A stretch of DNA of 64,000 nucleotides, taken from the NCBI GenBank assembly GCA_905116865.2, contig CAJHNH020007667.1:299501-363500 (forward strand). Reading direction: 5' to 3'. The number at the start of each line of letters is the position of its first letter. The stretch's first letter is position 1. The translations under genes and the position numbers were made by a program. The stretch comes from Candidula unifasciata (Eukaryota > Mollusca > Gastropoda > Stylommatophora > Geomitridae). This document shows positions 30,755-42,850 of the stretch, piece by piece. The notes under the pieces were generated by a model that worked only from the letters and a program-made list of their open reading frames with translations, made no database searches and was not told the DNA's origin.

Positions 30755-30823
30755 ACACAGTGCAGACATTGCACACAGTGCAGACATTGCACACAGTGCA
30801 GACATTGCACACAGTGCAGACAT
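30755..30823. repeat. 18-bp minisatellite, about 3.8 copies
   Basis: The unit ACACAGTGCAGACATTGC is repeated at 30755, 30773, 30791 and, partially, 30809, all identical. Confidence 0.95.
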
Positions 30824-31054
30824 ACATGTTGTTCTGATGCACCACATTGCTAACTTGTAGGACAAGTGGGGGGAAGTGTTTCCTAAGTGGCCTGAGGCTT
30901 AGTTTCTGGCTTGTGAAGATAACAAACAGGAAGCAAGTCACAAAAGGATGTACCAGGAGGGTTATTAAAGAGATGTTCTCTGGTGAAACATCAAAGGATA
31001 TATTCACAGTTCCCCTCAAACTAAAACAGTGGTTATCAAATAGAGCAAAAGGTT

Positions 31055-31470
31055 CTCTTATGTGGGAGACCTAGGTTCAGTCCCTGGTAAGGGATGGATA
31101 CATTTTCTATCTGGGGCAAAAATAAATATCCGAATTCACACTGTTTATAGCAACTGAGCTTTTCTGTTATGGACAGATCAGAACAAATCATTATCCTCTG
31201 CCTCAGAATATGGCACACCCAATTATGCAACCACATGTACACAAATTCAAGATAGATGTATCAGCCATGTGCACTTGTGACAAGTTGCCCCAGACAGCAC
31301 AACATGTACTCCAGGACTGCACGGAACTGACAAATTAAGGCAAACCTTTTGGCCAGAAAGAACAACAGTGGAACGTAAACTGTATGAACTACAGATGACA
31401 GTGACATTTATTCAAGAGACACAGTTGCTGATTTAGACAACTTATTTCAGGCGAACGAAAGAAGAAGAAG
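31055..31470 (+). mobile_element. SINE family 3 fragment followed by LINE 3' end
   Basis: 31055-31160 has GGGAGACCTAGGTTCAGTCC (B box), TGGTAAGGGATGG and TCTGGGGCAAAAATAAATATCC, shared with 41615-41770 and 63030-63195. 31245-31470 repeats the Cys-motif LINE end of 23690-23945 (SAMCTCDKLPQTAQHVLQDC) with a GAAGAAGAAG tail. Confidence 0.65.
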
Positions 31471-31744
31471 AATAAAAGTGACTGAGCTAGCCAGAGTGCT
31501 GTGATGTCTGCTCTTGACTCAACTGACTCTGCTATTCTACCTACAAATAATATTCCTGGAAACAAGCTTCATCATTGCATCCAGTTTGAGAGAATGGGGA
31601 TCCCAGAAAGAAAGGCAAACTCAGGGCTAGAAAATGATGTGCTGAATATGAATACAGGTGAATTATCTAAGAAGGAATTTCACATGGAACTTCACAGTTC
31701 TTTGGATAGGCAGGGAGGTGGCAGTGTCAGTTTTCATGGGTGAT

Positions 31745-31960
31745 CTATTTCTCTGTAGGTTCTGAGCTTCAATTTGGGGGAGGGGTAACAATAGACCCTC
31801 ATGTTCTTTTTATCCCCCCCCCCCCCTTTTTTTTTTTAACAAGCATGTTGTAAAAAGTGACTAATTATGAGTTTGCTAAATTCACAAGTTTTGGGCCGAA
31901 AGGAATGGATATCACAGCCTTGCTGTAAACCACAAAACAGTGTGCCAATTGCTCTTTTAA
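31745..31960 (+). mobile_element. (GAA)n-type SINE fragment, plus strand
   Basis: TTGGGGGAGGGGTAACAATAGACC, a C-run at 31814-31826, GCATGTTGTAAAAAGTGACTAATTA and AAAGGAATGG follow the SINE head order. Confidence 0.5.
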
Positions 31961-32035
31961 GAGTGGGATTTGATTGCACATGTTGTCCTTAGGTGAACTT
32001 GAGATAATAAAGGTTGGCTAGTTTTTTATTGTTGG

Positions 32036-32165
32036 AATCTGTGGCATAGGCAAGTGCGAATGTGCTTCTCAATTCTGAGGTGCTGGGTTCTATCCTTGCA
32101 GCGGGCAGTAGGGCAGCATACTGCCTTGTGCTGGTTTTGTTAGTGCTATCGAGAGTCAGCTGTTC
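32036..32165 (+). mobile_element. tRNA-derived SINE head
   Basis: CTGTGGCATAGGCAAG (A box), GGTGCTGGGTTCTATCC (B box), then GCAGCGGGCAGTAGG and TATCGAGAGTCAGCTG. Related in layout to family 4. It abuts the LINE tail that starts at 32180. Confidence 0.55.
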
Positions 32166-32179
32166 AGAAAGCAGTGGCA

Positions 32180-33100
32180 AACTCATTATCATCATCATCC
32201 TTTGTGTGCTGTTAGACATCACATAGTGCTTGCATTTCATTCCTCCATTCCCCTCTGTTGCATGCAGCTGTCTTGATTTCTGACATGGAGTTCAGCCCAG
32301 CATTTTTAGCTTCCTGTAATAATGTTCTTCTTACGGTTTTCCTTGGATGTCCTCTTTTTCTGAGGCTGTTTGTTTCCCATTTTAATGCTTGTTTTGTAAT
32401 TCTTTCCTCTTTTCATCTCAGAGTGCCAAATATATGCACCTTCTTTGTCTTATTGCAGTCAATAGAGGTCTAGACATTTTTAATGATCTAATTTTTTTTT
32501 TTAAATTCACCCTATTTTATGTTCACAATTTTTTAAGACATTTATTTTCAATTGCATTAAATTTATTCCATGTCTTTAATAGTTCTCCAAATTTCGCTGG
32601 CATATGTTACAATTGAAGATTCATAGTTTGGTCTTGACGCTGTATACCTTGAGCACCATATTTTCTTACTGCTTTTGAAGGATGTTGTTGCTTTGCCAGT
32701 ATGCATCATAATTACCTTCTTTGTATATCCTTGAGAGTCAAAATTGCTACCCAGATAGGTTAAATGGTCCGTTACTTTTGATGGTTTGTTCTCTAGTATG
32801 ATATCTACATAATCTGTTCTTGGTATCTTTAATATATTGTTTTACTATAATTCATTTGTAGTCCTTTTTTTTTTTTTTGCTGTACACAACAAACTGTTTT
32901 CCTTTGCATATCTTTGTTATTTTTACATAAAGAACAATATCATCAGCAAAATCCTGATCTTCTAGTTGTTTATTCTCCACTCATTCAATGCCAGTGTTGC
33001 CTTTCCAACATTTTTTTCTTTACCCAATCAATGGCTACTCCAAACAAAACTGGAGATAGAATGCAGCCTTGCACATTTGGAACCACTCTATAAATTTATG
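32180..33100 (-). mobile_element. RTE-like LINE fragment (RT to 3' tail)
   Basis: (CAT)n at 32189-32203 is the 3' tail. Minus strand: GRPRKTVRRTLLQEAKNAGL near 32350-32290, RT remnants, and QGCILSPVLFGVAIDW near 33080-33020. Many stops. In TTC8 intron 8. Confidence 0.75.
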
Positions 33101-33262
33101 TTAATGCATACTTTTTTGGCTGGTATGCCTAAGCACTTCAAAATTAACATAAAGTTCTGTGTAAGCTCGCTCTTTTACTGCTCATATACACAGGTCAGAA
33201 GAAGAAAGAAAGCATAATGAACCATACGGAATTGACATTTTTGTGTGATTTTGTTTCCGTAG

Positions 33263-33385
33263 GGACTCTGTGATATGAAGCTGGCCTTTCAATGTTTTCG
33301 GCTGGCTCTGTCTCATAATAATGATCATGCTGAGGCATACAACAATCTAGGAGTGTTGGAGCTAAGGAGAAATCATGTGGATGCG
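33263..33385 (+). CDS. TTC8: TTC8/BBS8 exon 9
   Basis: Residues 394-434, GLCDMKLAFQCFRLALSHNN, DHAEAYNNLGVLELRRNHVD, A: a canonical TPR. Acceptor TTTCCGTAG, donor GTATGT, phase 0 at both ends. Confidence 0.96.
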
Positions 33386-33854
33386 GTATGTGTCAGCTAA
33401 AATCATGTTTAAAACTTTGTGTCATTCTGCTTCTCCTATTCCTTTCTTCTTAGTTTTTTACCTCTTTTTCTGCTTCTCTCCTTCTGGTTCTGTTTTTTTT
33501 TTCTTTTTTGTTGTTGTTTTAATTCTGAAATTGTTATTAGTTGGCGTGAATTTTCTAAGAAATTATACCGAGAAAGTTTTTAAGCAGATCTTTGGTACTA
33601 CACTGAAATCACTTGAAAGCTAAATCTTTGTTTCAAGAAAATCATGTTTGAGCATTGAGATTTTGTATGAAAATTGTGTATTTACATAAAAAGTAATACT
33701 TCTCTTTTACCTATTTTTGGGAGAAACTCTTGTCTTTGGCATATTGTAAAATGATAAACAGCAGCTCTGAAAGTGCATTTCGTTGAAAATTGTCAAAACT
33801 ACACTCAGATGACATTGGCATGGTACCAACAATAAAATTAATGATGATATATCA

Positions 33855-34030
33855 TAAGACATGGTAGAGCATCGTCTAACACACTTGCTTGCTGGCCTGG
33901 TGGCCAAAGGTTTGAATACCAGTCTTGGTATATTATTTAAAAAATTTACCTGGGAACCCAGCTAATATAGGTGCAAAACATTCTTGGGAGTGAAGGCAGC
34001 CAGCGTATATGGGGTTAATACCAGTATTTG
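33855..34030 (+). mobile_element. tRNA-derived SINE, family 1, diverged
   Basis: ACATGGTAGAGCATCG (A box), AAAGGTTTGAATACCAG (B box), then ACCTGGGAACCCAGC and a body thinner than other copies. In TTC8 intron 9. Confidence 0.5.
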
Positions 34031-34059
34031 AAAATGGGTTCTAAACTTGTTTCAAGATT

Positions 34060-34345
34060 TTAGGTTAAAAGGTTAAGGGTTGAAGTTGATAGAGAGTATC
34101 GACTTCTTTGAACTGGGTTTAATCCCATATGGCTTGGTCTTTATCAACAGAATGGTAGCCACCTGCCGAGACCATTGCACAAAATACAAACACCGTAGCC
34201 CTAGCAGCCATCCCCAAGAGTCTCCATAAAAATTGCACTTGTGAACTGAATGATGCAGCTGTAAAATGAACCTATAGACTTCAGAGCACAGGGCAAATGC
34301 TTGACCTCTCTGCCTTGGAGACCCCCATAGATTATAGGAAGTTAG
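34060..34345 (-). mobile_element. tRNA-derived SINE, family 2, minus strand
   Basis: Complement of the family 2 body: CATCCCCAAGAGTCTCCATA, AAAATTGCACTTGTGAACTG, and, at the right, GACCTCTCTGCC. It matches 45985-46200 in order. Confidence 0.6.
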
Positions 34346-34399
34346 CATAGAGATAGCGCTTCGCTAGTGCTGTTTCTACTTATGGACAGTAGTCTACGA

Positions 34400-34970
34400 T
34401 TTCGCGGCACAAGCTAATGAGTTAATTGCTTGGTGCAGAGCTGTGAGCTGTGTTTTTTAAAAATGTGGAATGCCTTTCATTTGTGCTGTGGTTGAGTCAT
34501 TGTATTCAATTTATCTGATAGCCGGTCTACATGTAGGCTGGGGAAATACCTTTTGTAATAGTTCTACATATGTATAGCCAACTTATCGTGCCCGACTATT
34601 TCCATCAATGACAAACTGCATTTCTGGTGGTGACTGTTGGCATTGGCTCCTCTAGCAACTGCCATATGCATTTGCTGCATGCACATATTTCAGGATTGTG
34701 CTGGGACTAATTGTTTGTTGACCAGATTTTCAAGTGGATCAGTGAGGGATATTTCATTTGCTTTTTTCCTGGCACAGGAATGGAGCATGTATGGGGTGAC
34801 CCGATTGCAGTGAAGTTGAAACTTCAACTATGACTGAGGCTACGTTTAGAGACTTGTCTTCCTTCTCTGTACCAAAGTACCATCTCTACAGGGCTTTATT
34901 ACAAAGATAAAGCTCAAAGCCCAAAAACAAGTGTGTGCTAGACCAGTAACGGAATATCTTTCTGTTATAT
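34400..34970. other. Intron 9, no feature seen
   Basis: No exon, RNA or repeat recognised. A C-homopolymer of about 21 follows at 34986-35006. Confidence 0.35.
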
Positions 34971-35094
34971 ACTTCAAACAAACAGCCCCCCCCCCCCCCC
35001 CCCCCCAAAAAAAACCACCACTCTATTTATGCTACTATTCAATGTTTAAAAACATCAACATTCTACATGAGTTAAACATCCAGAGAACTCGCTC

Positions 35095-35365
35095 ATAAAC
35101 AGCAACATGTCTCGACAATTGAAGTATTTTGGCCACATCAAACGTCATGGTGGCTTGGAAAAGACGGTGTTGGAGGGTGCAGTTTGTGGAAGGGGAGGCA
35201 GGGGTCGACCTCCGTGAAGATGGATACAGGATATGAGGATGTGTTGGAAATGAAAGCACATGTAGCTGGAGATGTGGCTAGGGAAAGGGATACTTTCAGG
35301 TTATAGCTATGAAGAAAGAGACTTTCTGTAAAGGACTTGCTGATTGATGATGATGATGATAATTG
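35095..35365 (+). mobile_element. RTE-like LINE 3' end
   Basis: The plus strand reads YFGHIKRHGGLEKTVLEGAV, then CGRGGRGRPP, with a (GAT)n tail at 35343-35361. The FGHxxRxxGLEKxxLEG wording is typical of RTE-like C-termini. 5' truncated. In TTC8 intron 9. Confidence 0.8.
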
Positions 35366-35595
35366 ACTGTTTATCAGCTCACTTATTTATTGTACATATG
35401 TATGCAGTTGTAAAGATTTTTTATAGCACTTCAACACATTTATTATCATTACAGTTGACATCTTTTGACTAAAATGTTTTAAATCTTGTCAAAGGCTACT
35501 TTTTTCTTGAAAGTTCTAGTAGAGGTTACAGAGCTTTTTAGTTTCTGTTATCTGTGGAAAATTGACTTCAATTTTATTTTTTCTGTCACACATAG

Positions 35596-35679
35596 GCAAG
35601 GTCATTTTTCCAAGCCTCATTTGTGATGTCACCACATCTGTATGAACCCCATTACAATTTTGCAGTGCTGGCAGATCAG
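35596..35679 (+). CDS. TTC8: TTC8/BBS8 exon 10 (last exon found)
   Basis: Residues 435-462, ARSFFQASFVMSPHLYEPHY, NFAVLADQ. Acceptor CACACATAG, donor GTCAGT, phase 0. Family members continue with about 40 residues (GDLQ ... FPDH ... H-F). No matching exon was found between here and FERMT, so the gene model is incomplete at its 3' end. Confidence 0.94.
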
Positions 35680-35974
35680 GTCAGTTAAGTAATTTTGTTT
35701 TTGTCATTTCGTTTTGCCATCACCATGTTTTAGTACCGAATGTCATTTCAGAAATCAAAATCTGATGTCCCTTGAAAAAGCACACCATTTTTTAAAAATA
35801 TTTTTAACCTGATTTTGTTTGGACCAGAATTTTGTTAAAGAGATAATTGGTGTGATTTCTTTCTTTTTTATTCATTTTTTTTTCTTTCATTTGCTTTCTT
35901 TCTTAATTTCTCTCTTTCTATTTTTGTTTCTTTGTTAGTGGTAAGTTATCTGTTACATCTTGTGTGTTCTTGTG

Positions 35975-36304
35975 CCCTATTGCGAGGAAAACAAGAATAG
36001 ACCCATTGCCTCCTCAAAAAACAAGTTGTAAGAACTGACTAACTAGGGGCTTCTTTCGAAGTCGAGGTGCATCTGAACTGACAGTCTGCATACACATTAG
36101 TTAGATCTGTAAAACGGATGTACATGCAACACTCAGGTTCTCGAACAAGAGTAAAGTCAGGAGGTGAACAATCAACCATAATTTTTTGCTGGAGTTTAAA
36201 GCCGGTGAATGTGAAGAAGAAGAAGAAGAAGATGGAGGAAGAAGAAAAAGAAGAAGAAGATGAAGGAAGAAGAAGAAGAAGATGATGGAAGAAGAAGAAG
36301 AAGA
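35975..36304 (+). mobile_element. (GAA)n-type SINE, plus strand, long tail
   Basis: AACAAGAATAGACCCATTGCC, CTAGGGGCTTC, ACTGACAGTCTGCATACAC, GTAAAACGGATGTACATGCA, CACTCAGGTTCTCGAAC, then a GAAGAAGAAGATGGAGGAAG tail of about 95 bases (36209-36304). This copy shows the tail orientation clearly. Confidence 0.75.
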
Positions 36305-36309
36305 TTATC

Positions 36310-37370
36310 TTATAGTGTTTATTTGTTTATCTAACTTTCCTTTTTTTGTTTAATATAAATGTAATGGGGTTCTTTTCTTCTTAACTTTTTTTTATAAGTT
36401 TACACACTCTCTCAAATCATTCTTGACTTCTTCCATCCTTGTACATTCTAACTTCACTCACGGTTGCTGTCCTTTTTGTCACGTAAAACAGAAACTAACA
36501 TCAAAAGCAATTAGTAAATGGAATATTATTTGCAGATATGAGCAGAATTGTCTGTCTTTTGCACTTAATCTGATAGTTTTTTTGGCAGGTTCTTGCTCTA
36601 CACACACACACACATATACACATGCATGCACATGCGTGGGCGTGTCCACATACACACACACACACCTCTCTTTCTTCCACCTCTTCTCTACCCTTGTGTT
36701 TCTCATTCTACAGTGCTTTAAAAAAATACAGTCATAGTTATCTGCGCTGAGATATTTCTGTATTTCTCTAGTTCTATTAACATAATCCCTTGTTTCAGCC
36801 ACTCCCTCCATTTGCTTGTGTATATGTCCACACATTGTGATCCTGCTCATTCAGTTATGATGTATATAACTGTAGTTGTCTGTGCCAATGAAGTGCTTCT
36901 CTGTGATATCACTAGAGAGCTACTTGACATTTCCTGCTACAGGAAATCACTTGAGAGCTCTTTGGGATGGCTCGCTAGTGGTCTCCCTTTCACCGTTTAT
37001 ATTTATGCTAGTTCTTTTTGGGAGCCTGTGGTTCTGACATTGTGGTTCATAACTTGAAAATGAAAATTTTCTGGCAAAAAAAAGTCTGTGTTATTCATAG
37101 AATAGGTACTTTCTTTCCAACCTTTTTCCCCCAATATTGTAGCCTGTAGTAAATCCAGCATTTCTGACTGTGACCCAGTCCGGTAAATGTGGCTTAACCA
37201 AGATTTCTGTTAGCTATGGTCTGTCCCTAAGAAGCCTAGCTAGCAACATTAGTTTCTACTTGCACCTGCAAAGTATTTATGAAGCCAGAATATGTTATGT
37301 CATAAATTCACCAGAGCCTTAGTGTTAGATTACAATATGTCTTACTATTTGTAAAAACTATTGGAAAACT
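36310..37370. other. Intergenic or intron 10, no feature seen
   Basis: A short CA microsatellite at 36600-36612 and 36653-36665. Frames of 80-120 residues overlap it and have no motif. Confidence 0.4.
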
Positions 37371-37371
37371 A

Positions 37372-37634
37372 GGCTATCCTCCGAATAACGGTCCTAAATT
37401 ATCGAGGCGGAAAATATACCCTAACAGGGCCTCTGTCACGTGTCAGTTGCGCACTTCCAGGGACTATTACGCCACCACCGAATCGCGAACTTCCGGCGAT
37501 TTCTGCCACCGCCGAGAGTATCCCCCACGCCGCTCGCGCAGCGTGGATTGGGGCTAAACTAGATGGCTAGGACTCACGAGCAAATAAATAAAATGATGGA
37601 AGCTGCAGGAGATGCATGGGGGATACTCTCAGCC
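37372..37634. mobile_element. MITE family C copy 2
   Basis: 263 bases flanked by a perfect 8-bp duplication GAAAACTA (37364-37371 and 37635-37642). The left tip GGCTATCCTCCGAATAACGG matches the start of 12264; the right tip in complement is GGCTGAGAGTATCCCCC. It also contains an internal inverted pair, 37510-37532 against 37614-37634. GC-rich against an AT-rich background. Confidence 0.82.
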
Positions 37635-37799
37635 GAAAACTATTCCATTTAATACTTCAAACTGTTCTTTTTTTTGGATAGCTTTATTAATATATTATTG
37701 AAATGTTTTTTTTTCTTTGTAAATGTAGATAACATTTGTGAAATAAAAATTCTAGTGATCTGTGTCAGACGGAGTGTTTTGTGCTTGTGTGTAGGTGCG

Positions 37800-37818
37800 G
37801 GGGGGGGGGGGGGGGGGG
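37800..37818 (+). repeat. G homopolymer, about 19 bases
   Basis: An uninterrupted G run followed by TCTCTTGGGTTCC. Possibly the head of a (GAA)n SINE on the minus strand, but too little is left to be sure. Confidence 0.7.
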
Positions 37819-38039
37819 TCTCTTGGGTTCCTGCATTTTTTTTTTCTCAAGAATTTCTGGAGCAAAATAGTTAACAACAAAAGGTTTTAGTAAAGAGTAG
37901 TCAGAAGATTTGCTATAACCTGCACAGATAAAACAAGTCTATGGTACAGTACCAGCAAACAAATGATCATCATGTGCCTTGCTAAATGAAATAGATGTTC
38001 ATGTCACCCTACAGATCTCATTCCTCTGTGTTCTTGATC

Positions 38040-38560
38040 ATTTATATGATATTATGATGATATTTATCTAGCCATCATTTTGGACCATCAAACATCAATT
38101 GCCTCTCTGCCTTTGCCTTATAAACCGCTGATCTGTCCTAAGGCTCTGCACATTAGATGACTTCTTATATCGACACACTGTTGTCACCAGATGTAGCCCA
38201 GTCTCATTCTTTTTCTCTATTTGTCTTGCATTTCTTGAGTGGCTTGAATTATCTATTTGTTTTTCTTTTTACCTAATTCAGCTACAGTGTGACTATACAT
38301 TTTTGCCTTGATCTTCCTCTCACCTTTAATCCAGATGTTCTTCTATAGAAAGTTTCATTTATGGTTTGGTCTGGCTGCATTCTTACTAGATGGTCAAACT
38401 ACTTTATTCTTTGTCTGTTGATGTAATTCCGGTACAATCTTGTTACAGTCTTATTATATGACTTAAATATTATTTCTTGATCCTCTTTATACCTGTGTGT
38501 CATACTTATCTGCCTCTCACACTGCACTTAAAATATAACGATAGTGTAGTCTTCATATTT
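38040..38560 (-). mobile_element. LINE 3' fragment, degraded
   Basis: The minus strand reads YRNYINRQRIK.FDHLVRMQP and TINETFYRRTSGLKVRGRSR near 38430-38300, the usual LINE thumb and tail wording, with stops. Confidence 0.6.
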
Positions 38561-38689
38561 AATATGAGGAGAGCATTTTTCACATACGTATAATCTTTCC
38601 TCCTTAAAATTATTTTGTGCGTAATATCTCATTAATATCTCATAGTCATTATTTACCACTTTGGGCATGCTTTAGAAAATAGAAAATAT

Positions 38690-39125
38690 CATCCTACATG
38701 TTGAGCACCGAAACTGGACGTTTGGAATAATTATCTCAATAAGAGTGCTCAGGAAGAAAGAGAATAGCTGGGTCCAAAGACAGTGGTTGGAGTCTCTGAA
38801 GCGCTCCGGGTTGACACATATCAGTTTCATATTTTTGCCAGGGCATGCAGGTGTGCAAGGAAATGAGCAAGCTGATTTGCCTGCAGATAAAGCTACTGTG
38901 GAAGGCTGATGAGCAATGGATGATGCTGATGTTATGAATGCTCTACGAGAAGTAAGTGTGACAAAACAGAGGGCTATGAAGGAAGCCTAAGAAGAATAGG
39001 AAATCAACACAGAACCGGTGTCATGAGTCACTACATGCTGCAGGATTTACTAAGGAGGTGATCCAAGCACTTATGGCCTGAATAGTTCCATGTGTAGTGA
39101 GGATAATCTATCGACTCACTAACTA
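38690..39125 (+). mobile_element. RNase H LINE fragment, plus strand
   Basis: NSWVQRQWLESLKRSGLTHI, FIFLPGHAGVQGNEQADLPA: the RNase H His-loop and final Asp region, then a 3' tail (GAGTCACTACATGCTGCAGG, GTGAGGATAATCTATCGACT). 5' truncated. Confidence 0.75.
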
Positions 39126-39239
39126 GATGGACTTTTGGACATGGTTTTAAAGTCATCAACATGATTATCATCATCATCATATACTGTGTCAATCAGCGTA
39201 GGCAGTCACAGTTTGCCATCTTACACAGTTGCTGTTGAA

Positions 39240-40725
39240 TGTTGAATTAAGAATCGACATCACAGCACTCAGGACAATCCCATAAGCGTTCCGTCACCAT
39301 CTTTAGCAGCAGGCGAAAAGTTACAATTCCAATGGCACTAGTAACTATCTGATTGTATATCATCTCGCCTTTCCCCTGAGTTTTGAGCGCCGGCCAGATC
39401 CCATTGTAACTCCTCACAGCCCCATTCTCCCCAGGCTGTAATGATCTATCTGTGCCTCCACATTGTTCAATCGCTCCCAAAGAGCCCTCACAACATCCAG
39501 CTTGTCATACATTAGTTCACCACCAAGCAGTGCAGAACCAGCCAGTCTATCTACCTGCTTATTTCCCAACACACTTGCATAACCTGGAGAAAATATCCAA
39601 AGGTTGCTGACTGCCAGGAACCTCTGAAGTGATGCTTGCCACTCTGCACGGAGCATGCCTGTCTCCACCTTTCTCAACATGCTCTGCGAGTCAGTTACAA
39701 TCACGGCAGGTGTGTACAGCTGATTCTCAAGCCAACGGAAGGTTGCAGTGACTGCCTCCACCTCCATTCTCAAACTAGACATTGTGATATATGCCAGGCT
39801 TTGCTGCACCAAGCTTTTGCTATGAACCCCCATGCACTTCACCTGCCCCTCAATACAGAGCCATCTGTATAGATAATCACATCACCTGGGTGGGAATTGT
39901 CATGAATCCTTTGTTGAAATTCTGATTCTGCAGCAGCAGCTGGCCAGTCCCTGCACTCACATCTCAAAGTGATAATGACCCTATGCAAGTCTGAAACTTG
40001 CTCAGAGACTTTGACCCACTCCTCACCTCCCTTAAATTTATGGAGCCTAGCCTTGCACCATTCAAGACCTTCCTCTTTTCAGTCTGTGACTCTTAGCTCT
40101 ACCCAGGGCTTCATGCACGAGGTTCTTCTTGTCTGCAGCTACTCTGAGATTTGACTTTGCAGAACTTTGAGCCTTTCAGCAATAGTAGGCAGTGCAGGTA
40201 TATATCTCATACACGCTACCAGGGTATTACTTGTACATCCCAGAATTACCCACAAGGCTTCATTCTGTATGCGTTCAAGTTTCATCAGCTGACTCTTTGA
40301 TATGGTAAGCATTCCAAGTCCATAATCTATCATGACAGGATCACATGCTGGAACATTGTGAATAGCATTCTTTGTTTGATGTCCACTGCTGCCATAATCT
40401 TGAGAGCATTGAGTTCTTGTTGGCATTTCACTGCAGTTGCCTCCACATGATCCTTGAAGTGCAGGCTTCTATCGTAAATGATACCCAGGTACCTCAATTT
40501 GCATTTTCTTTTGATGTTATTGTCATTAATTGTGAGGCTTGGAACATCTGCTCTTAAATTCTATTGTCCAGAGAGCATCACAAAACAGCCACCTTTTCTG
40601 AATTGATGACAGCACCCATTTCTGTACACCAATTGATCACTTTGTCTACAGTTGTCTGCAGCTCTTGGGCTATCCTTTGCCTATCACTCCCCTGCCTATA
40701 TGCAAGAACAGTCCTGTCACATTTT
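39240..40725 (-). mobile_element. RNase H LINE fragment, longest minus copy
   Basis: Order on the minus strand: RT palm/thumb remnant (VDKVINWCTEMGAVINSEKV near 40660-40600), 40426-40139 (LGMLTISKSQLMKLERIQNE, ALWVILGCTS, MRYIPALPTIAERLK), then RNase H at 39842-39414 (MEVEAVTATFRW with the Glu, VTDSQSMLRKVE with an Asp, PGYASVLGNKQVDRLA), then the 3' tail to 39240. The N-terminal RNase H Asp strand is lost in a frame break. Intergenic. Confidence 0.82.
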
Positions 40726-40804
40726 TTTCACTTGCGCAGAGCAGAATTGTCATGTTTCACATGTAATATGATTACAAAGAAGAAAAGTAATGTTTCACAT
40801 ACTG

Positions 40805-40910
40805 TGTAATAACAGTCAATGTTACGTGTGTATGTGTGTGTTTGTGTGAGTGTGCACGCACATGCATGCATGTTTGTGTGTTCATTGTGCATGCATGTTT
40901 TTCTATTCAA
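40805..40910. repeat. TG/CATG-rich low complexity
   Basis: Imperfect GTGTGTATGTGTGTGT and GCATGCATG runs. Confidence 0.7.
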
Positions 40911-40934
40911 TTATATCTTTTTTTCTTCTGGCTA

Positions 40935-41170
40935 ATGTAGTGGCTAGCCCTCACCTATTGGCCCGAAGGTCTAAGGTTCGAATCTGCATTAAGGTGGATT
41001 GTTTCCAGAATTGACCTGGGCTACTCACTAAGTTCACCAAGCCCAAAATGGGTAAAGGTAATTTCCAGGAAAGTAAAAGTGGCAAGTGCGATATTAACCA
41101 CATCACCCACTGAGTGCCAATTGGTTTTTTCAAATATGAGTCTAGTATCATATGCTGATGTGCTACAAGC
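40935..41170 (+). mobile_element. tRNA-derived SINE, family 1
   Basis: TAATGTAGTGGCTAGCC (A box), AAGGTTCGAATCTGC (good B box), then CCAGAATTGACCTGGGCTAC, AGTGGCAAGTGCGATATTAA, CACATCACCCACTGAGTGCC. Body order as in 44485-44690. Confidence 0.72.
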
Positions 41171-41489
41171 AGGAAAATGAATTCTACAAGCATGAAAAAT
41201 GAATCCTTAACTTCAATTTTACTTTTTCCATTTGTTCCTTTCTTGTATGAATGGGAAAAGTGAGTCAGAGAGTAAATAACTTATTTTATGATTACACTAT
41301 TATGTGAAAAACAGTAAAATAAAATTTCATAAACTAGTTAATGGCCTGTTCCTATTTTCACATATTATTACTTTATGTAATGAACATAAATGTTAGATAC
41401 TTTTTTTTTAAAACTCAGTAGTCTAAAATAAAATACAAATACTGTAGATACGTGTGTATTTTATTTTGTTGTATTGTGCTGTAAATTAT

Positions 41490-41775
41490 CATCAGCATCA
41501 TGTGCCCTGCCATCTGGTGTAGGCGCTCATGCATCTCCACAGATCATGATCTCTAATTGCTTGGAACAGCTTTCTTGATTATATCCCTCCATGCCATCCT
41601 TTCAGCCCATCCAGCATCATCTATCTTGGTTCGACCCCTGGTAAGGTGATAGAGTTTTTCTGTCAGTGGCAAAATAAAACATCCTGCACAGTCCGTGGCG
41701 ACAGCCCTAGCCATGCGGCTCGAAATCATCAGGCTCGAAACCTCCCTGTTTACACCGCCCTAAAAAGTGGTAAAT
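41490..41775. mobile_element. LINE 3' tail joined to SINE family 3
   Basis: 41490-41630: ATCATCAGCATCATG, CGCTCATGCATCTCCAC and CTATATCTTGG-like wording of a minus-strand LINE tail. 41630-41775: GGTTCGACCCCTGG (B box), GGTAAGGTGATAG, GTCAGTGGCAAAATAAAAC, CAGTCCGTGGCGACAGCCCT, AAATCATCAGGCTCGAAACC, as in 63060-63190 on the plus strand. Confidence 0.6.
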
Positions 41776-41864
41776 GGAGACAGTAGTGACAATTTGACAG
41801 TTAATAAGTAAATGTGAATTATTTTAGTTACTATTATTTTAGTTACTTTGTGGTTTTAAATGAT

Positions 41865-42015
41865 CAAATTCTCTGTGTGGGGGCTGTTTTGAAAAGGGGG
41901 TGGGGGAGTTAATAGACCCCTGCCCCCCCAACAAACATATAATAAAAGACAATTAATTAAGAGTCTGTTGAAAATGGATTGTTTGGGATGAAAGGCAAAT
42001 AGCCTAACAGCACAA
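41865..42015 (+). mobile_element. (GAA)n-type SINE fragment, plus strand
   Basis: CTGTGTGGGGGCTG, TTAATAGACCCCTGCC, AAAAGACAATTAATTAAG and GAAAGGCAAATAGCC follow the SINE head order. Truncated. Confidence 0.5.
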
Positions 42016-42629
42016 AATGCCAACCATCTTTTTAGGGTGAATACAGAAAGAAAAAAAAAAAAATTATAAAATGTTACACATGTCAGTTACTCTTAAGCAC
42101 AAAAGAAATTATGTTATAAGGCTTTCCAGAAGTCCTGTCAAACTTTAAAGATCTCTAACTCAGTAATAGTTTGGTGTAAAATGTTAAAATTGGCATACAA
42201 CCTGTTAATAATCATGTCCTTGTACGTAATTTTTTTTAAATGTAAACAAATATTTAGTTTTCATTTTGCCTTTTTTTTGCGGTAATTGAAAAAACAGAGG
42301 ATTGAAAGCAAACAGTCAGCAAGCTTACAATAACAAGTAAATTGACTAAGTGGAACTTTTCATAACATCAAATTGCACGTGTGTCATAGGCGTTTCATTC
42401 CCCGGTGGTCATCTGCAGCATTAGTGTTGTGGATTTTTCATTATGTGGGGAATAGGCTATCAAAATAATCACCACGTATCGCTGCACATATGAACTGATT
42501 TCCAATCAATCTCCACATGTGTCAGTTACTGCATATTCCATTTTTTTGGGGGGTACAGAAATTGTTAGTCAAACAAAGATCAAAGACATTCATCGCTTTA
42601 AAAAAACAGTAGCAACTGAGTTGAGTTAA

Positions 42630-42850
42630 GTCAATAATTTACATCACAACACTCAGGGCATTCCCATGCATGCTCAGTCCTCATCTTCAGCAGCAAGCGC
42701 AGAGTTCCAATACTGATGGTACTGGTCACAATCTGGTTATATGTCTGTCTTGCCTTTCCTCTGAGTGTAGTGAGCAGGCCAGACCCTCTGGTTACACCCA
42801 GGTGCATCATTCTCTCCAGCCATAGTAATCTTCTTTCTCTACTGATTCTG
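42630..42850 (-). mobile_element. RNase H LINE 3' end
   Basis: AATTTACATCACAACACTCAG, CATGCTCAGTCCTCATCTTC, GCAGCAAGCGCAGAGTTCC, GTCACAATCTGG: the same tail as 39240-39420, more diverged. Confidence 0.65.
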